From Chondrosia reniformis (lineage: Eukaryota; Porifera; Demospongiae; Chondrillida; Chondrillidae): a stretch of DNA of 64,000 nucleotides. The position numbers were made by a program, and so were the translations under genes. The stretch spans positions 1,674,001-1,738,000 of the forward strand of contig OX359194.1 of assembly GCA_947172415.1 (NCBI GenBank), read 5' to 3'. The notes under the pieces are model-generated. The model worked only from the letters and a program-made list of their open reading frames with translations. It was not told where the DNA came from and ran no database searches. Below are positions 21,321-33,452 of the stretch, piece after piece; the stretch's first letter is position 1, and every line of letters starts with the position of its first letter.

Positions 21321-24300
21321 TTACATTGAGGTTTCAACTTGGTCTTGCAGTTCATTTCGATTTGAAGCTTTTCCAGTGAGAAGGCTTCCATTCATATTCT
21401 CCTCTGAGTGGAAACTGTCACTATGTGACACCAATTCCACGTTCTCTTCAAATGACTGATTGTCTTCCTGACTTAGAGCTTGCCTTCCATTACTACAGAG
21501 TCAAAAGAACAATAGACCTTGAATAGCTCTTAGAAGGAAGTAATCAATTTTCATAAAAACACTGGCATACTGAGACATGTTAGTTAGGTACGTAGGTATT
21601 ACACTATGAGCATATAATATATGTGATATACACTCGATATAGTCTACATTATTTACTTCTTGCACTTTTGACTGAAGTACTTGTATCCTTTGACTGAATC
21701 CTTAACAACAAGTCTTATAATCATCTAATGTAGTAAAAGTGTAAACTGAAATGATAATTAACTCTTTGTCGATTGTGTCAATAATATATCCATACCACTT
21801 ACAGCAGCTGCTACAATGCAACTTGAAGTTAGGAAGTAGAACACTGCTGCCCAGTCCTGCAAGAATACCTTGGTTACTTACAAGATATATGTACATCATC
21901 TTAAACAAATCCTAAGAGCCCATTTCCACAATTAGGGTAAAAACGAGTACCATATTTGTCCAAATAGAGGCCTGGGCCTCTATTTTGTTCCAGTCATATT
22001 TGACCCAGCCCTCAATTTGAGCCCGACGTCTATTTACAAATAGCACAGGTGACCCGGGCATTTAAACAAGACCTGACTTCTATACAAACACATACCATAC
22101 AGATCATTCAGATGGGTATAAAAATTCAAATGATTAATGTTTTATATTGAAAAGTAGGAGGATTTAAGTGCATCATTATAGTACATACAACACTAACAAG
22201 CCGTACACACTTACAGAATGATCATAAATGACACCCGTTAGTAATGGCCCAAGAGCAGCACCTGCAGCATGAAATAGATAAGCTATACAGTCCCATACAG
22301 ATTGTGGGTACACCTGTCCACATTCAAAATCCTATATGAACAGTAATATTAATATATTGTCTCTCTTGCATAGTTACAAACGCCCAAACAGTCATTTCAA
22401 CACAGCTTATATATAGGACCTGTATTTAGCTTCCACTTACAAACTATGTATTATTTTGGGGCAAAATATAAGATCGTTGCCTAAAGAACCTAATGTATGT
22501 GTATATGGTTGTATCACAGGAAATAGAAGGCGGCTCAGCTGAATAACTGGCTTAAACACGCTATTTCTCACCAAATGAACCAGCACCGTCAATAATAGAG
22601 CCAACTGTTGCCTTTGCTTTCTGATTCCTTTTGAGTTTCTTGTGAGTTCCCTGAAATGAGGAGGAAGTAAAGCTAGAGTGATAAACACATGCATAGTATG
22701 GTCTGATGGCTGTGCAAGGATAATTAGTAACCTACCAGATCAGCTGCAACAGCTGTGGTGATGCACGAGTACGGACCGCTAACTGTTACTCCGGTGAGTG
22801 TTACAAGAACTGTAGGAAGGAAGCACATGGTATAAGGTGCTGAACAACCGCTAACCTAGGTAGTGATGTTATTGTTCTACATAGACTCTGAACCGTTAGG
22901 TATACCCCTTATTAAACAGCTGATTTACAAGGTTTCTTTTAGACATATCACAAGAGGAGAAACACAATGTAGGTTTGAGTGGGCAATTGCCACCTAGTTC
23001 AATATGTTTTTGGTTGTCAAAATTTGGCAATATGACTTATGATTTTCTTTCCCTGACTGTACATTACGTAGAGCAATAATTGACGGAATGCAACTAGTGA
23101 TTGGAATGAAATCAAATGTAACTAGATAGTAGCTATCTTGTCAACTGGATGGCAGCCATTTTGTCACATACACCTATACCTGCTGTGGTGGCAAGACTGA
23201 AACTCCCCAAGAATATGTACATCACAAGCTGTATTGGAACAAAGCAAGCAAAAGGTATAAAAGTGGACTGTATGTAATAATGTAATAACAGAGGAACACT
23301 AAACATTAACTAAAACAGTATATAAACAGATCTTTTGATTGTCACATAGTACGATTGTATTTACTGGGAATGGGAGTTAATCGCACTAAGGCTAAGATTT
23401 AATCCAGAGGTATTATTGAGCAACAGCAACATAAATTATTGATAATAGATGTTTCAACCCGTAGGTCTTCATCAGCAAACATGATAAACGAGGAATGGTT
23501 GGGAAGGCTAAGATGTAATTGAATTAATCAGTGGGAGATACAGTATTATACGTACATGTATATACATACCATATAATGTACACTTACTGTTGGTACTGCC
23601 AGTATAAACAACACAAAACAGGCTATTGCCCTGCTATGAATAATGTCAGAAAGACCTCCAGATATAATACCACCTGAATATAAAAATTAGATATACGTGC
23701 AAGATCCACGGAGAACCTTAAAGACTAAATTTATAAAAAATGCATACATGTTATCGGAAAATCATTTTGCAAATTTACTGAGTAAGTAGTGTTTAGATAA
23801 CTGATCCACAGCACATAAACATACTACTAATGGACACGTACAGTTCATACATACCTACTACAGAACCGACGTCAAAGAGACTGGCTATGAGAGCTGATTG
23901 AAAGGTTGTAAAACACTGACCTCCAACAGCTAAATAATCATACAAATAGTTGTTTATTGACTAATATACAGTAAAAACATGATTAATGCTGTTCATACAT
24001 ATTGTATAGGATTATATATGTATATATAGTATAATATAATATATTAGAGGTAAAGGCATAAATCTACTTATACAACTACCATATTTTAATATATTCCTTT
24101 ATTACGTATAAAGTGTTTGAGTTAAAAATATAGACATTTTACATAGCTAACTCACGATTGTTGTTAACATAAAATGGAAGCCAATAAAGAAGTGTATATA
24201 CGACAAGCTTTGTAAAGAAGAAGCAAAGTGAATACTCCAACAAACTCTAAGAGGAATGAATTACACAACACTTACTGGTCTTGGAAATGCAGAACAGACA

Positions 24301-27300
24301 TTTTGTACACATAATTGAATGAATTAATTGCTTAGTTATATGTACATACGTATATCCTATACGTATCACAATCTAAGAACATTCAGTCATGTATACTTAA
24401 TAGTCGTTGTTAGGGTTACAAACATACTGGTATGAAAATAGCCTGCCATATCTTTATAGCCTCTTCTTTCTCTTCCTTCACTTCAGGACTATCCTAGGAT
24501 TTAAAAACACAATCCTTTGAAAGTGTTATATTACTCCACGAGGTTAACAGTATACATAAAGGACTTAGAGAAGAAGAGAAGACAAAGACTCCCAGGATCA
24601 CTGATGAAGGATGGAATTCCCAGAGAAATAGCTGTCTGGCCCAGTGAAAAGGAAGAAATACAAAACTGTAGGTATATTTGCCCAAAGCTCTATATAAGTT
24701 TTCCCTCCATAACAGATTTGGGAAACAGTTCTCTACAGTCTCATATTGATGTAAACCATGTCTTTAGGATATTCATGATAGTGTGTAACTGTGAATAAGC
24801 TACGTATAGCTAACTGTTGTGATTATCGGCTCTTCATCTGGAGTGGCAGGTTGATCCTCAAACAGAGTCATCTCGGCTTCGTCAGATTGGCCGTCCTCTT
24901 CTGTCAAAATGTTCTCTTTAGAGTTTGAACTAACATGAGGTGCACTAGTTGCAGTATTATCTTGTACAGTCCGCGAGAGAGACACATCTTCGGGTCCTAC
25001 AGAACGTAATAACAAAGAAAAAACTAAAGCATTATATTAAAGGTATAACCCTTTCACGTATCTCTACAGATATACGTATATAACACTTTCTCAACAATCT
25101 CAACAATTGTATTATACAGTTTACTCGTATAGCATTCACAACACATCACACGGAGGAGAAAGGAATCTGCAACTTGACCTATACATATGAACGTATATTG
25201 CAGTAGACTGATAACAACAACTCACGTTCCACTAGTAGCAGAAATGTGGCAAACATTATAGTAATCATTATAAAGGCACTTGAAAGGAAAGACCATCCCC
25301 TGGAGCAACAGAATGGAAAACACCATTTACTAGGCACACCATAATCGCCTATGATATATTGAGCCTACATTAGGAAGGGTTCATCTTTCAATCTCTTTTG
25401 GACATTTAAAGACACAGTTTCCTGATTGAATCTTCATTTGACCCTGGGGGACTTCTTCAGTGACAAAAGTTGAAACATTTGACAAAAAGTTTCAACACCA
25501 TAAACTCTGTCTATAGTTGCTCAAAAGAGGTCATAAGATGAACCCTTTCAAAGATAACGGAAGTCTAGTCTTACCACAAGGTAGGTGTGGCCCAAATAGC
25601 TGGAATGAGGTAGCCGAGAAGATTGCCCACTGCAGTGTTGCTGTTCCAGATACCCATTATGGTCCCTCGGCTGAAGAGAGGAGTAGGAAGGGGCATGGTT
25701 GACACAGGGAGGCACTTCCTTTACATCATCATGGACTAGGTTTCATCCAGACATTTTTGTAAGGGGGGGGGATTTGACTTTTAAATTTTTGCAGGAGTGA
25801 TATCATACCTTGATAAAATAGTTAAGTGGCAACCTAAATCAAGGGGGGGCAACTCTTCAGCAGGGGGGAATGCCCTACCTTGCCCCCCCCCCTCCCCGAA
25901 TGAAACCCTGATCCAACATAACAGATTTAGGATATCAAAGCTAGTGAAAGATTACATATCATTACATCAGATTACATCAGATTACATCAGAGAAACAGCT
26001 AAGCTTGACTAAAATATAAAACAGCAGAAAAGGGCTACAACAATATTGCGTGCATAGAAGTATACATTTCAATTGTAATTTGATCATGCAGAAAGTACAA
26101 AATGCTCAGAACTTAACCTTGTCTTTCCAAACCAATTCACCAAAAATATAATCAAAGCCGGCCAACCAGTTGACTGAAACAATCCACCAATGATCTAAGA
26201 TATAGTAGGCATGCAATAACACAGTCACCAAGGTAACAACGTGATCCCTCAATATTATGAGATGGTATATTAGCAAAGATTTTCAGTTGAAAGAACTATT
26301 ATAGAGTTGAAAAGAGGGAGTAAACTATACACAAAGCCTTTGCAAGGCTATGCTGAAATGTGAAGAATCACTTGAAATTATTGGAAATATAAATGTATGT
26401 ACGTAGGTTGGGAGACCACAGCCCCATTAAATGGCGACCAGCGATCACCTCCTCGTGGTCAAAGATGGTAAAAAGTGTTATCACTGCTAGCACATTCACA
26501 AAGCTCACCTGTACAATGATGAAATAGGCAAAACTGTGGATATTGAAGAAGAACCCAAAACCAAGCATCAAGGAGGACACAACTGAACCTACATACGTAC
26601 AGAGACATAAACAAATGGTCCTCATAAGCTGAATATAACACATGGTCCCATCAAATATAACACATGGTCTCATCAAGCATTAACAAATACGTAGCAATAT
26701 ACAAAGACTATAGATCTATTATATCTTCCAACATTTTGAGTATTAGAACTAGATTCACCAAACTCATGTACTCAGTGAAGACTTTAATGTTAAAGTCAAT
26801 TATAATTAAACATTGCTACCTTACCTGTCATTCCAGCTAGCAAGAAGTATCTGGGAGGAGTTCTCTCAGCAATTTGTCCACTATAAACATGTAAACATGA
26901 AGTGCAGAGGAGGGTAAACAGAAAAGATTATGTAAATATCTTGTTATATTACATATACTGTACATACACAATATTATAAGATGAAAAATAGGAAATCTTT
27001 GAGATGGCTATCTTTAGTCTTTTGAGTGTCTAAAGTTGCAGTATGGTTTTTGCAAAGTCAGACAGTTCAACCCTGAGGTATTCTTCATCTAGCAGGACCA
27101 AAACATCCAACTTCTCAAATATTTTCATCTTCAGATGTTCAAAGACTACAGAAGGACCATCTCAAAGATCCTCCTAAGTCCTACATACGTACATACAAAT
27201 ATTCCCAGTTCTCGAAACCAAATTAAAAAGTGGTACCTTACCATTCAAGAAATGAGGTACTACGTACTATCAAGTACCAACATGTGTATTTACCTGATAA

Positions 27301-29826
27301 ATAAGCCGATTGCATAGGAAAACAGGAAGGCACTGTCAGTTCCCCCAAGTCTAGTAGCACCATCCGCCTCATCTAGCAGAGCACATATCAGATGAGGAAT
27401 AATATGCTACATACGTATATTGTACATGTCTTTGGAAAGGGTCGTCTTTCGACTTTTGGAGCGTCTAGAGACACAGTTTTTTTAGATTCTTCTTTCTGCC
27501 AGACGTTTTGACCCTGAGGGTCTTCTTCAAAGTCAAAAGATGACCCTTTCCAAAGATAAGTTCGACGCAGTTAGAAGAAATCCTTACTCCACTATTGTAC
27601 ATGTATTACCCACCATTGTGATAAGCTGTTTCACTAGGATTAGTTCCCTATAGGCCTTTACTCTAAAGTAGACGTAGCATGTAAGTAAAATGGTGTGTTA
27701 GACTATTCATAGATATATATGGACTGAAGTGATAGGGAGTACTTTTAGTTGCGTTCATGATGATGCTTATTGCTGATAAAGACCTACGGGTCGAAATGGT
27801 CAATCTAGCTCGATTTTCGTTGCAGATAGCTCCAATAAACTTATCTATCATATATGGACGGATATGGAGGGAACATAGCCCGAATAAAAGAATTGAATAA
27901 ATGTAAAGATTAAACAATACACTTAGCATATAATTAAAAACACAGCCCATTCAAGCACCACACACACACACCAGCTGGCCATGGAATGATATCATTGGAA
28001 CAGCAAAGATATCAGGTATCTAGCACACTATGGCTACCATTCAGTGTTAAATGACAATTAAGAATTCATAAAATGGCCTCTTTTCCACTAAATATATGCC
28101 TAAATATGGTTGTGGTGGAGAACACTACATGATAAGCTATAGAATTCATAAAATGGCCTCTCTATTAAATGTCCACTACATATATATGACTAAATATGGT
28201 TGCGGTGGGGAACACTACATGATAAGCTATAGAATTCATAAAATGGCCTCTCTATTAAATGTCCACTACATATATATGACTAAATATGGTTGCGGTGGAG
28301 AACACTGATAAGCTATAACACATACCAAACGGCTTCCATCCAGCTGGACAACTGTCATTATGCTGTCTACATACGTTCTCAAAAGTACTATTTCCTCCCA
28401 CTGTGCAATCAGGTCTTAAGACAGGCTACAGTGGAAAATAGAAATTACACTGCTAGCAAACCATCCTGCTCCACTAAAACAGAAAGTTTCTTTAGATGAG
28501 ACTCTTCCCTCAAACTGCTCAGTGGAGAAAAGGACAGATATTAGGTATTCCCTAAGTTCTGATTATGGGAGAGTAAGTGGTTCTCATTAGCTTAATATTG
28601 ATGTCAACCAGGTCCTTAGGAATGGTGATGTAGATTTGCACTCACTTTAACCACGCCCAAAGCAACCCTTGACAACCCTTGACATTTGCACTCACCTTAA
28701 CCACGCCCAAAGCAACCCTTGACACTTGCACTCACCTTAACCATGCCCAGAGCAACCCTTCACACTTGCACTCACCTTAACCACGCCCAAAGCAACCCTT
28801 CACACTTGCACTCACCTTAACCACGCCCAAAGCAACCCTTGACACTTGCACTCACCTTAACCACGCCCAAAGCAACCCTTGAAATTTGCACTCACCTTAA
28901 CCACGCCCAAAGCAACCCTTGACATTTGCACTCACTTTAACCACGCCCAAAGCAACCCTTCACACTTGCACTCACCTTAACCACGCCCAAAGCAACCCTT
29001 GACACTTGCACTCACCTTAACCACGCCCAAAGCAACCCTTGACAAGTGGTAGCTGGTGTATACCATGTATGTCACAGCAAACACAGCCATCTGATATCTG
29101 TACATACATAAAGGTGAAAGGGCAGAGGTTAGAGGGTGATTAGCTAGGAGACTAGTTGAGTCCAAGGGACACATATAAAGGTGAAAGGGCAGAGGTTAGA
29201 GGGTGATTAGCTAGGAGACTAGTTGAGTCCAAGGGACACAGATAAAGCAGGAAATTGCCCAGAGAAGCCATCTAGGTGCAATGGAAAGACTTATTTGTGC
29301 CTATGTACAGTGTAGTAGTTGCAAAGCTTACAATCACTTCTATAGTGAATATAATAAATAAATCTTTCTGATTATTAACTACTTCAAACAATATAATAAT
29401 TTCAAGACATATGTTAATAATGGCAATGAATGATATTTCACAAGATATGCAAGGAATATGACATGCCATAAATCTTATATATGTCTACGTATGTCTATTC
29501 CATGTACTAGTTATAACATGTATCATGTACGTATACTGTACATTATAGTGTTCCTATAAAATTATTATAATATGCTGTCTTTGTGATCTTTAATGCAACA
29601 AAACCAGGACTTAATTACAAGGAGTTAAGGGAATGAAGGATACGTACGAATATTTTACTTTTAAAAGAAGTGTCGTTACTTGGAACTGCAACACTTACAA
29701 TCGTCTCTTCCATTTACTGCCCACTAGGCACACCCGTGTTGATTCCAAGCAGACGGGGATTAATGGTTTGGAGTAGACCTGCTTCCATCTTCCTTTGGAA
29801 GGTTGTCCAACATGGGATATGGACAT
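21321..29826 (-). CDS. SLC37: SLC37-family sugar-phosphate exchanger, about 596 aa
   Basis: Twenty-one exons: 29699-29826, 29016-29097, 28326-28425, 27294-27372, 26825-26880, 26509-26588, 26118-26194, 25575-25670, 25226-25299, 24815-24996, 24428-24493, 24156-24246, 23855-23929, 23588-23673, 23180-23228, 22736-22809, 22572-22650, 22215-22261, 21803-21856, 21657-21700, 21321-21492; 597 codons with stop. It is a 12-TM MFS protein. TM1 is YQMAVFAVTYMVYTSYHLSR. After a Cys-containing lumenal loop come FLFSYAIGLFISGQIAERTP, QSTGWPALIIFLVNWFGKTR, GTIMGIWNSNTAVGNLLGYL, a long acidic cytosolic loop (exons 10-11), EYSLCFFFTKLVVYTLLYWL, SLFDVGSVVGGIISGGLSDI and GTHKKLKRNQKAKATVGSII. Members exchange glucose-6-phosphate or glycerol-3-phosphate for phosphate at the ER. 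An in-frame ATG at 29922 would add 32 residues. Exon 20 is the least certain. The exon 2 donor is tandemly amplified. Confidence 0.94.
21950..22080. repeat. Repeat C copy 2
   Basis: Same start as copy 1 (TTTGTCCAAATAGAGGCC), with one mismatch in the palindrome, then CCAGTCATATTTGACCCAGC. It lies in an SLC37 intron. Confidence 0.8.
23397..23505 (-). repeat. Repeat B copy 2 with hammerhead-like core
   Basis: Matches 2470-2605 almost base for base over about 105 bp, including the GCTGATGAAGACC ... GGGTTGAAAC arrangement on the minus strand. It lies in an SLC37 intron. Confidence 0.7.
24560..24680 (+). repeat. Family A copy with degenerate hammerhead
   Basis: Contains CCCAGGATCACTGATGAAGG and, 11 bases on, CAGAGAAATAGCTGTCTGGC. 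The helix I strands are GGATCA and TGGCCC. A two-base insertion in the GAAA core should inactivate it. It lies in the SLC37 intron just upstream of exon 11. Confidence 0.65.
25738..25915. repeat. Repeat F copy 1 (G-rich/C-rich element)
   Basis: Shares ACCTTGATAAAATAGTTA, TGGCAACCTAAATC and GGGGCAACTCTTCAGCA with 54066-54232. Both have G runs and end in a C run followed by GAAACC. It is an interspersed element of unknown class in an SLC37 intron. Looser G/C-run relatives may lie at 13265-13400, 15185-15300 and 51840-51910. Confidence 0.7.
26995..27165. repeat. Fold-back family H, degenerate copy
   Basis: Decayed relative of 27430-27595 with TTTTGAGTGTCTAAAGTTGC and CAACCCTGAGGTATTCTTCA. Inverted ends are no longer clear. 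It is in an SLC37 intron. Confidence 0.45.
27430..27595. repeat. Fold-back family H
   Basis: Inverted arms GGAAAGGGTCGTCTTTCGAC (27434) and GTCAAAAGATGACCCTTTCC flank a core with GACCCTGAGGGTCTTCTTCA, and a conserved tail AAGTTCGACGCAGTTAGAAG follows. Further copies or fragments are at 25370-25560, 38645-38750, 43010-43070, 52250-52450, 54485-54640 and 60380-60530. On the complement, GAAGAAGACCC ... GGGTC(G/A)AAACG resembles a hammerhead core with a bulged A. Confidence 0.7.
27628..27805 (+). repeat. Family A fragment joined to a hammerhead-like core
   Basis: Family A signature GTTCCCTATAGGCCTTTACT runs on to GTGTTAGACTATTCATAG. About 80 bp later comes TTGCTGATAAAGACC, TACG, then GGTCGAAATGGTC. 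The core differs from hammerhead consensus at two positions. It is in the SLC37 intron between exons 3 and 4. Confidence 0.5.
28063..28310. repeat. 90-bp tandem repeat, about 2.5 units
   Basis: Units carry TAAATATGGTTGCGGTGG and GAATTCATAAAATGGCCTC. Because 90 is a multiple of three, a short repetitive plus-strand frame appears; it has no support as a gene. The array ends about 20 bp from the SLC37 exon 3 donor. Confidence 0.9.
28637..29045 (-). repeat. 40-bp array of exon-end plus 5' splice donor, ten donors
   Basis: On the coding (minus) strand every unit contains GGGTTGCTTTGGGCGTGG then TTAAGGTGAGTGC, that is, the last ~24 bases of SLC37 exon 2 followed by its donor GTGAGTGC. Ten copies occur at 40-bp spacing (one interval is longer through a short extra duplication). 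The copy joined to the intact exon has its donor at 29015. Two copies read AAAGTGAGTGC. Read-through from the first donor meets an in-frame stop within the second unit. Confidence 0.95.
29108..29238. repeat. 64-bp tandem duplication
   Basis: Two nearly perfect copies of a unit beginning ATAAAGGTGAAAGGGCAGAG and ending GTCCAAGGGACA lie in SLC37 intron 1. They start about 10 bp beyond the exon 2 acceptor. On the coding strand they include its pyrimidine-rich tract. Confidence 0.95.
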
Positions 29827-29922
29827 AAGGCAGCCGGTCGACAATATGGATAGAGTATAATACAATTTTAAAGTTACCGTAATCGCCCTCAGTTTAACGG
29901 AAACGAAGATGACTAAGCGCAT

Positions 29923-31772
29923 GTGCGAGGCTGCACTACATTAGATGGATTAGCCATATAGTTCGAACTACCCCCTCCTTTTGCAAATTATACATCTACT
30001 CTTACATGAGGCCTTCTGTATTTTTGAACAAAAGGGGTTTATGGATTACAAGGAGATAAAGTGAGAAGAGGTTGGATTTTGCTCCTATACCGATGTATGG
30101 GGAAAACGAAAAAAAAACGCGTCATCCCTACATAGGGAGTACTACCGTACTCCCTGATATATTTCCTGTTCATCCTATTTGCTATATATTATGCACTACT
30201 GCTATAGAACCATCTATATAGTGGGTGTTATACAATGTACTTGTAGGACTTGTGGAACGTGACCAGCAATAATTTGCAGCCATTAAAATATTATATTTGT
30301 ATTTTCCTAAAAAGGTATTACAAACCTCAACAGTGCAGGTCCATGGTGTTATAGATACACAACATGATGTATATATATAATTTAATATTATCTATTTATA
30401 CTTATTACATCACCACATGGTACCCGGTACACATGGTATAAACAAGGGCACTTTATATATTTAGTATAGGGGAATAATTAGTATAGTTAAGTGTATACAT
30501 ACTTCATATGAGTTCTACGTGAGCAGGTTATCAGCACATTACAAGTTATATATATATATATATATATACCTTCTGTGAATCCATACTTGTTTATTTGTGA
30601 TTTTATAATCTTATTATTGAAACCCATCCATGCTTAGGCATATTAACTACCATATAAATGCCACAACATGAGATTGTTTACCAGTGGTCATGTTCCAAAA
30701 CTAATAGATTATTAAGAGCTGTGTCTTTAAAACAAGCCAATTAAATTATAAGCTTCAACTAGTCTTGTTCCACCAGACCCTATACATAGGTGATGCTGGT
30801 ATATAACTATACAGTATTAGGAATCGATATTAAACTGTATATATGTAATTATAATACATGTATATACATGTGTACATTTTTGTTTCCGCATTTAGAAGTA
30901 TATATAATGTATCTATAGGACCCCTACTATAGTTATGTGCTTTCAATACATACATGTAATAACTATATGTTTACAGCTAGCATTAAACATTAAAAGGAAA
31001 AATATATGTACGTATATATATATATATATAATATAGCATAACTTTTCCTGGACGTACATATATGTATATATGTATGTATATATATAATAAGCATTCATGT
31101 GAAACTATATAAGAGTCAATAAATGAATAATTATATGCAGAATGGATTAAAATACATTCAAAGACTCGTAGAGTATTCAATGAAGGTATACACATGTTGA
31201 TTATTAAAGTTTATTTCTCAGCTTGGCCAGACAGATGTTTTGAAGACCTAATGCCATTCTCCAGTAACTCTGGGAGATATATCCTGATATATTGGATATA
31301 TCGCAATTTAGTGTAACATTTTTACCCAAATGGCACCCCATACTGATTGCCATGGAGGGAAGTGGAATCTTTGTCTTCTAAGATGCACATTTCATGCCTA
31401 CACCTACTATTAATTATATAATTAGTACTTGTATATAGTATAGAAAATGATAGAAATTATATATATTAGCCAAGCCAAGCTGTGTATGTCTAAATTATTC
31501 ATACAGTTAAAATGTGTTCTTGCCAAATGCTAGATTAACATACCATTTTAATCATGAAATTCACTCTGGCACATGTGACTAGAAACCAGAAACCATTAAC
31601 ATTCATACTTGCATGGGGGTGGAGTTGTCAGGGTAAACAGTTTGTCCATATTTGTAACATGGTAGGACTTATCTGACTTCATAACTATTGATATATAAGA
31701 AAACACCAAACAGGTTCCAGCAGTAAATAGTGGAAGATAGAGAAAGAAGAGAGAGACGGAGAATATAGCACC
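29923..31772. other. Intergenic, very AT-rich
   Basis: Holds the SLC37 promoter side (minus) and that of the secreted protein at 31773 (plus). Simple TA runs occur at 30548-30568 and 31012-31090. A small perfect hairpin AGGGAGTACTACCGTACTCC lies near 30136. A TATATAAGAAAA motif near 31690 may be the TATA element of the downstream gene. No other gene is seen. Confidence 0.5.
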
Positions 31773-32283
31773 ATGCTTGGAAAACTAATAGTCTTGCTAC
31801 TATTGCTGGCAGCCATAACTACTGCTATAGATGGAAGAAGGCAAGGAAGGCCTGGCAGACCAGGAAGGCCTGGTAGTACAATAAGGCCAAAACCTACAGA
31901 AAAGCCAACAGAGAGACCGAGACCAGGTGATGAAAAAATGAAGATGAATTGCACAGACCCAAAAGCCACCTGTCCTAAATGTACTATTCCTGTATCCTGT
32001 CCCTCGGCCAGTGATGCTTGTAATAATATGACTTGTCCAGCCTTTCCAGATGCTACTTGTGAAGCAGACAGTTGTGGAAATTGCAGTGCTAAATTTATTC
32101 AGATATTCAAAAACAAAACAATTGATGTGACTGATAATTGTTACTCTCCCTCTTACTGCAAATCTGAAAAGAACAGGAACAGTGATGGCATATGTGTAGA
32201 TCCACTATGTCAAGATGACTCATTTGATGACAACGATGATGAAGATGGTCATGGAAGTGGTCGTGGTCGTGGTCGTGGTCATG

Positions 32284-32318
<35 letters not shown>

Positions 32319-32855
32319 GATGACGATGATGATGATGATGATGATGACGATTACGATGATGATGATGATGATGATGACGACAACGAAGGTGATGGTTGTG
32401 GGCATGGGAGTAGATGTGGACGTAAGCATGGTCATGGGCTAGGTAGTGGTAGTGGTACCGGTAGTGGTAATGGTAGTTGTAGTGGCAGTGGTAGTGGTAG
32501 TGGTACCGGTAGTGGTAATGGTAGTGGTAATGGTAGTTGTAGTGGCAGTGGTAGTGGTAGTGGTACCGGTAGTGGTAATGGTAGTGGTAATGGTAGTTGT
32601 AGTGGCAGTGGCAGTGCACGTGGCAGTGGCAGCGGCAGTGGCAGCGGCAGCGGCAGTGGCAGCGGCAGCGGCAGTGGCAGCGGCAGCGGTAGCGGTAGTG
32701 GGCGTGGGCGTGGTCGTGGGCGTGGTCGTGGGCGGGGTCGTGGGCGTGGTCGTGGGCGTGGTCATGATGATGATGACTGTTCTCCAAAGAGAAGCTGTGA
32801 GGACTTGAAAAAGACCTGTAAACAAATTACAGAAGACTGGATTGCCTGTGTCTGA
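31773..32855 (+). CDS. Secreted Cys-rich protein with Asp, Ser-Gly and Arg-Gly blocks, 360 aa
   Basis: Single-exon frame with a good start context (CACCATGC) and a signal peptide (LIVLLLLLAAITTA). In order: a Gly-Arg-Pro segment GRPGRPGRPG; a cysteine domain (about residues 60-150) with TCPAFPDATCEADSCGNCSA, GICVDPLCQDD and several NxT/NxS sites; an almost pure Asp block; Ser-Gly dipeptides interrupted by regular Cys and Asn; an Arg-Gly run; and a terminal cysteine module CEDLKKTCKQITEDWIACV. The cysteine parts recur in the 34455-35039 protein, which supports this frame. Long open frames on other frames and strands come from the GAT and GGTAGT microsatellites. An acidic/repetitive secreted protein suggests an extracellular matrix, mineral-binding or adhesive role; that is inference. 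Confidence 0.85.
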
Positions 32856-33009
32856 ATGGGAATCTAACATCAGATATATGCAGAACTATATAGGAAATAT
32901 AAACAGAAATACCCATATATAGAACAAAACTTCATTATATTATATCATCATAATCTGAATGTAACACATTACAAGATATGGAAAAAGAATTTTCAATTTC
33001 ATACGCTCA

Positions 33010-33452
33010 TAACGAATTTTGGGTTATAACGAACGATTGTCAAAAAACAATTTCCTGTCCATTCAATTCCTTCTGTTTATAACAAGCAACCCTAAACAAA
33101 CGTCTATTATAACGAACGTGTTAACTTATGATTATGTATGTGTGAAGCCAAAAACGGCTGTATTTATCATTCTTAAACCGAAGTTACTGGACGAAGTGGA
33201 TAAAGGAAGGAAGGAAAAGGGTATTTGTGACAAATTTTCAGTTAAAAAGTCCACCCTGAGTACCATTAATATACTATTTTACGTAATTTTAATTTTGTAA
33301 GCATTCTACTGTATTCATACTGCACTGATGAGTAGTTTATTTGTATAGTTATATACAAATGAAGTACATTTGGTTATAAAGAACTTCTTTTATAAAGAAC
33401 AATTATGCTGGGATTTTTGGTGTTCGTTATATCAGGAGTCGACTGTATAATA
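33010..33452 (+). mobile_element. pogo/Tigger-type DNA transposon remnant
   Basis: One frame encodes KLLDEVDKGRKEKGICDKFS followed by VKKSTLSTI, typical of the CENP-B/pogo N-terminal helix-turn-helix (about 33180-33276); the rest of the transposase is missing. The right end TATCAGGAGTCGACTGTA (to 33450) fits a Tigger inverted terminus followed by TA. GTTATAACGAACG near 33024 and GTTCGTTATATC near 33420 look like parts of opposing termini. It is internally deleted and inactive. Confidence 0.7.

Noticed and set aside
26440-26465. Third copy of the CACCTCCTCGTGG motif of the putative RNA
   Set aside because: It lies just downstream of SLC37 exon 6 and shares only about 13 bases, without the flanking blocks. 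It is most likely coincidence.
28637-29045. CRISPR-like regular array
   Set aside because: Units are contiguous 40-bp copies without unique spacers, in a eukaryotic gene. They are amplified exon-donor sequence.
32107-32870. Antisense and frame-shifted His-, Thr- or Val-rich frames over the secreted protein gene
   Set aside because: They are shadows of trinucleotide and hexanucleotide repeats. Only the plus-strand frame has a signal peptide and cysteine modules shared with a paralogue.
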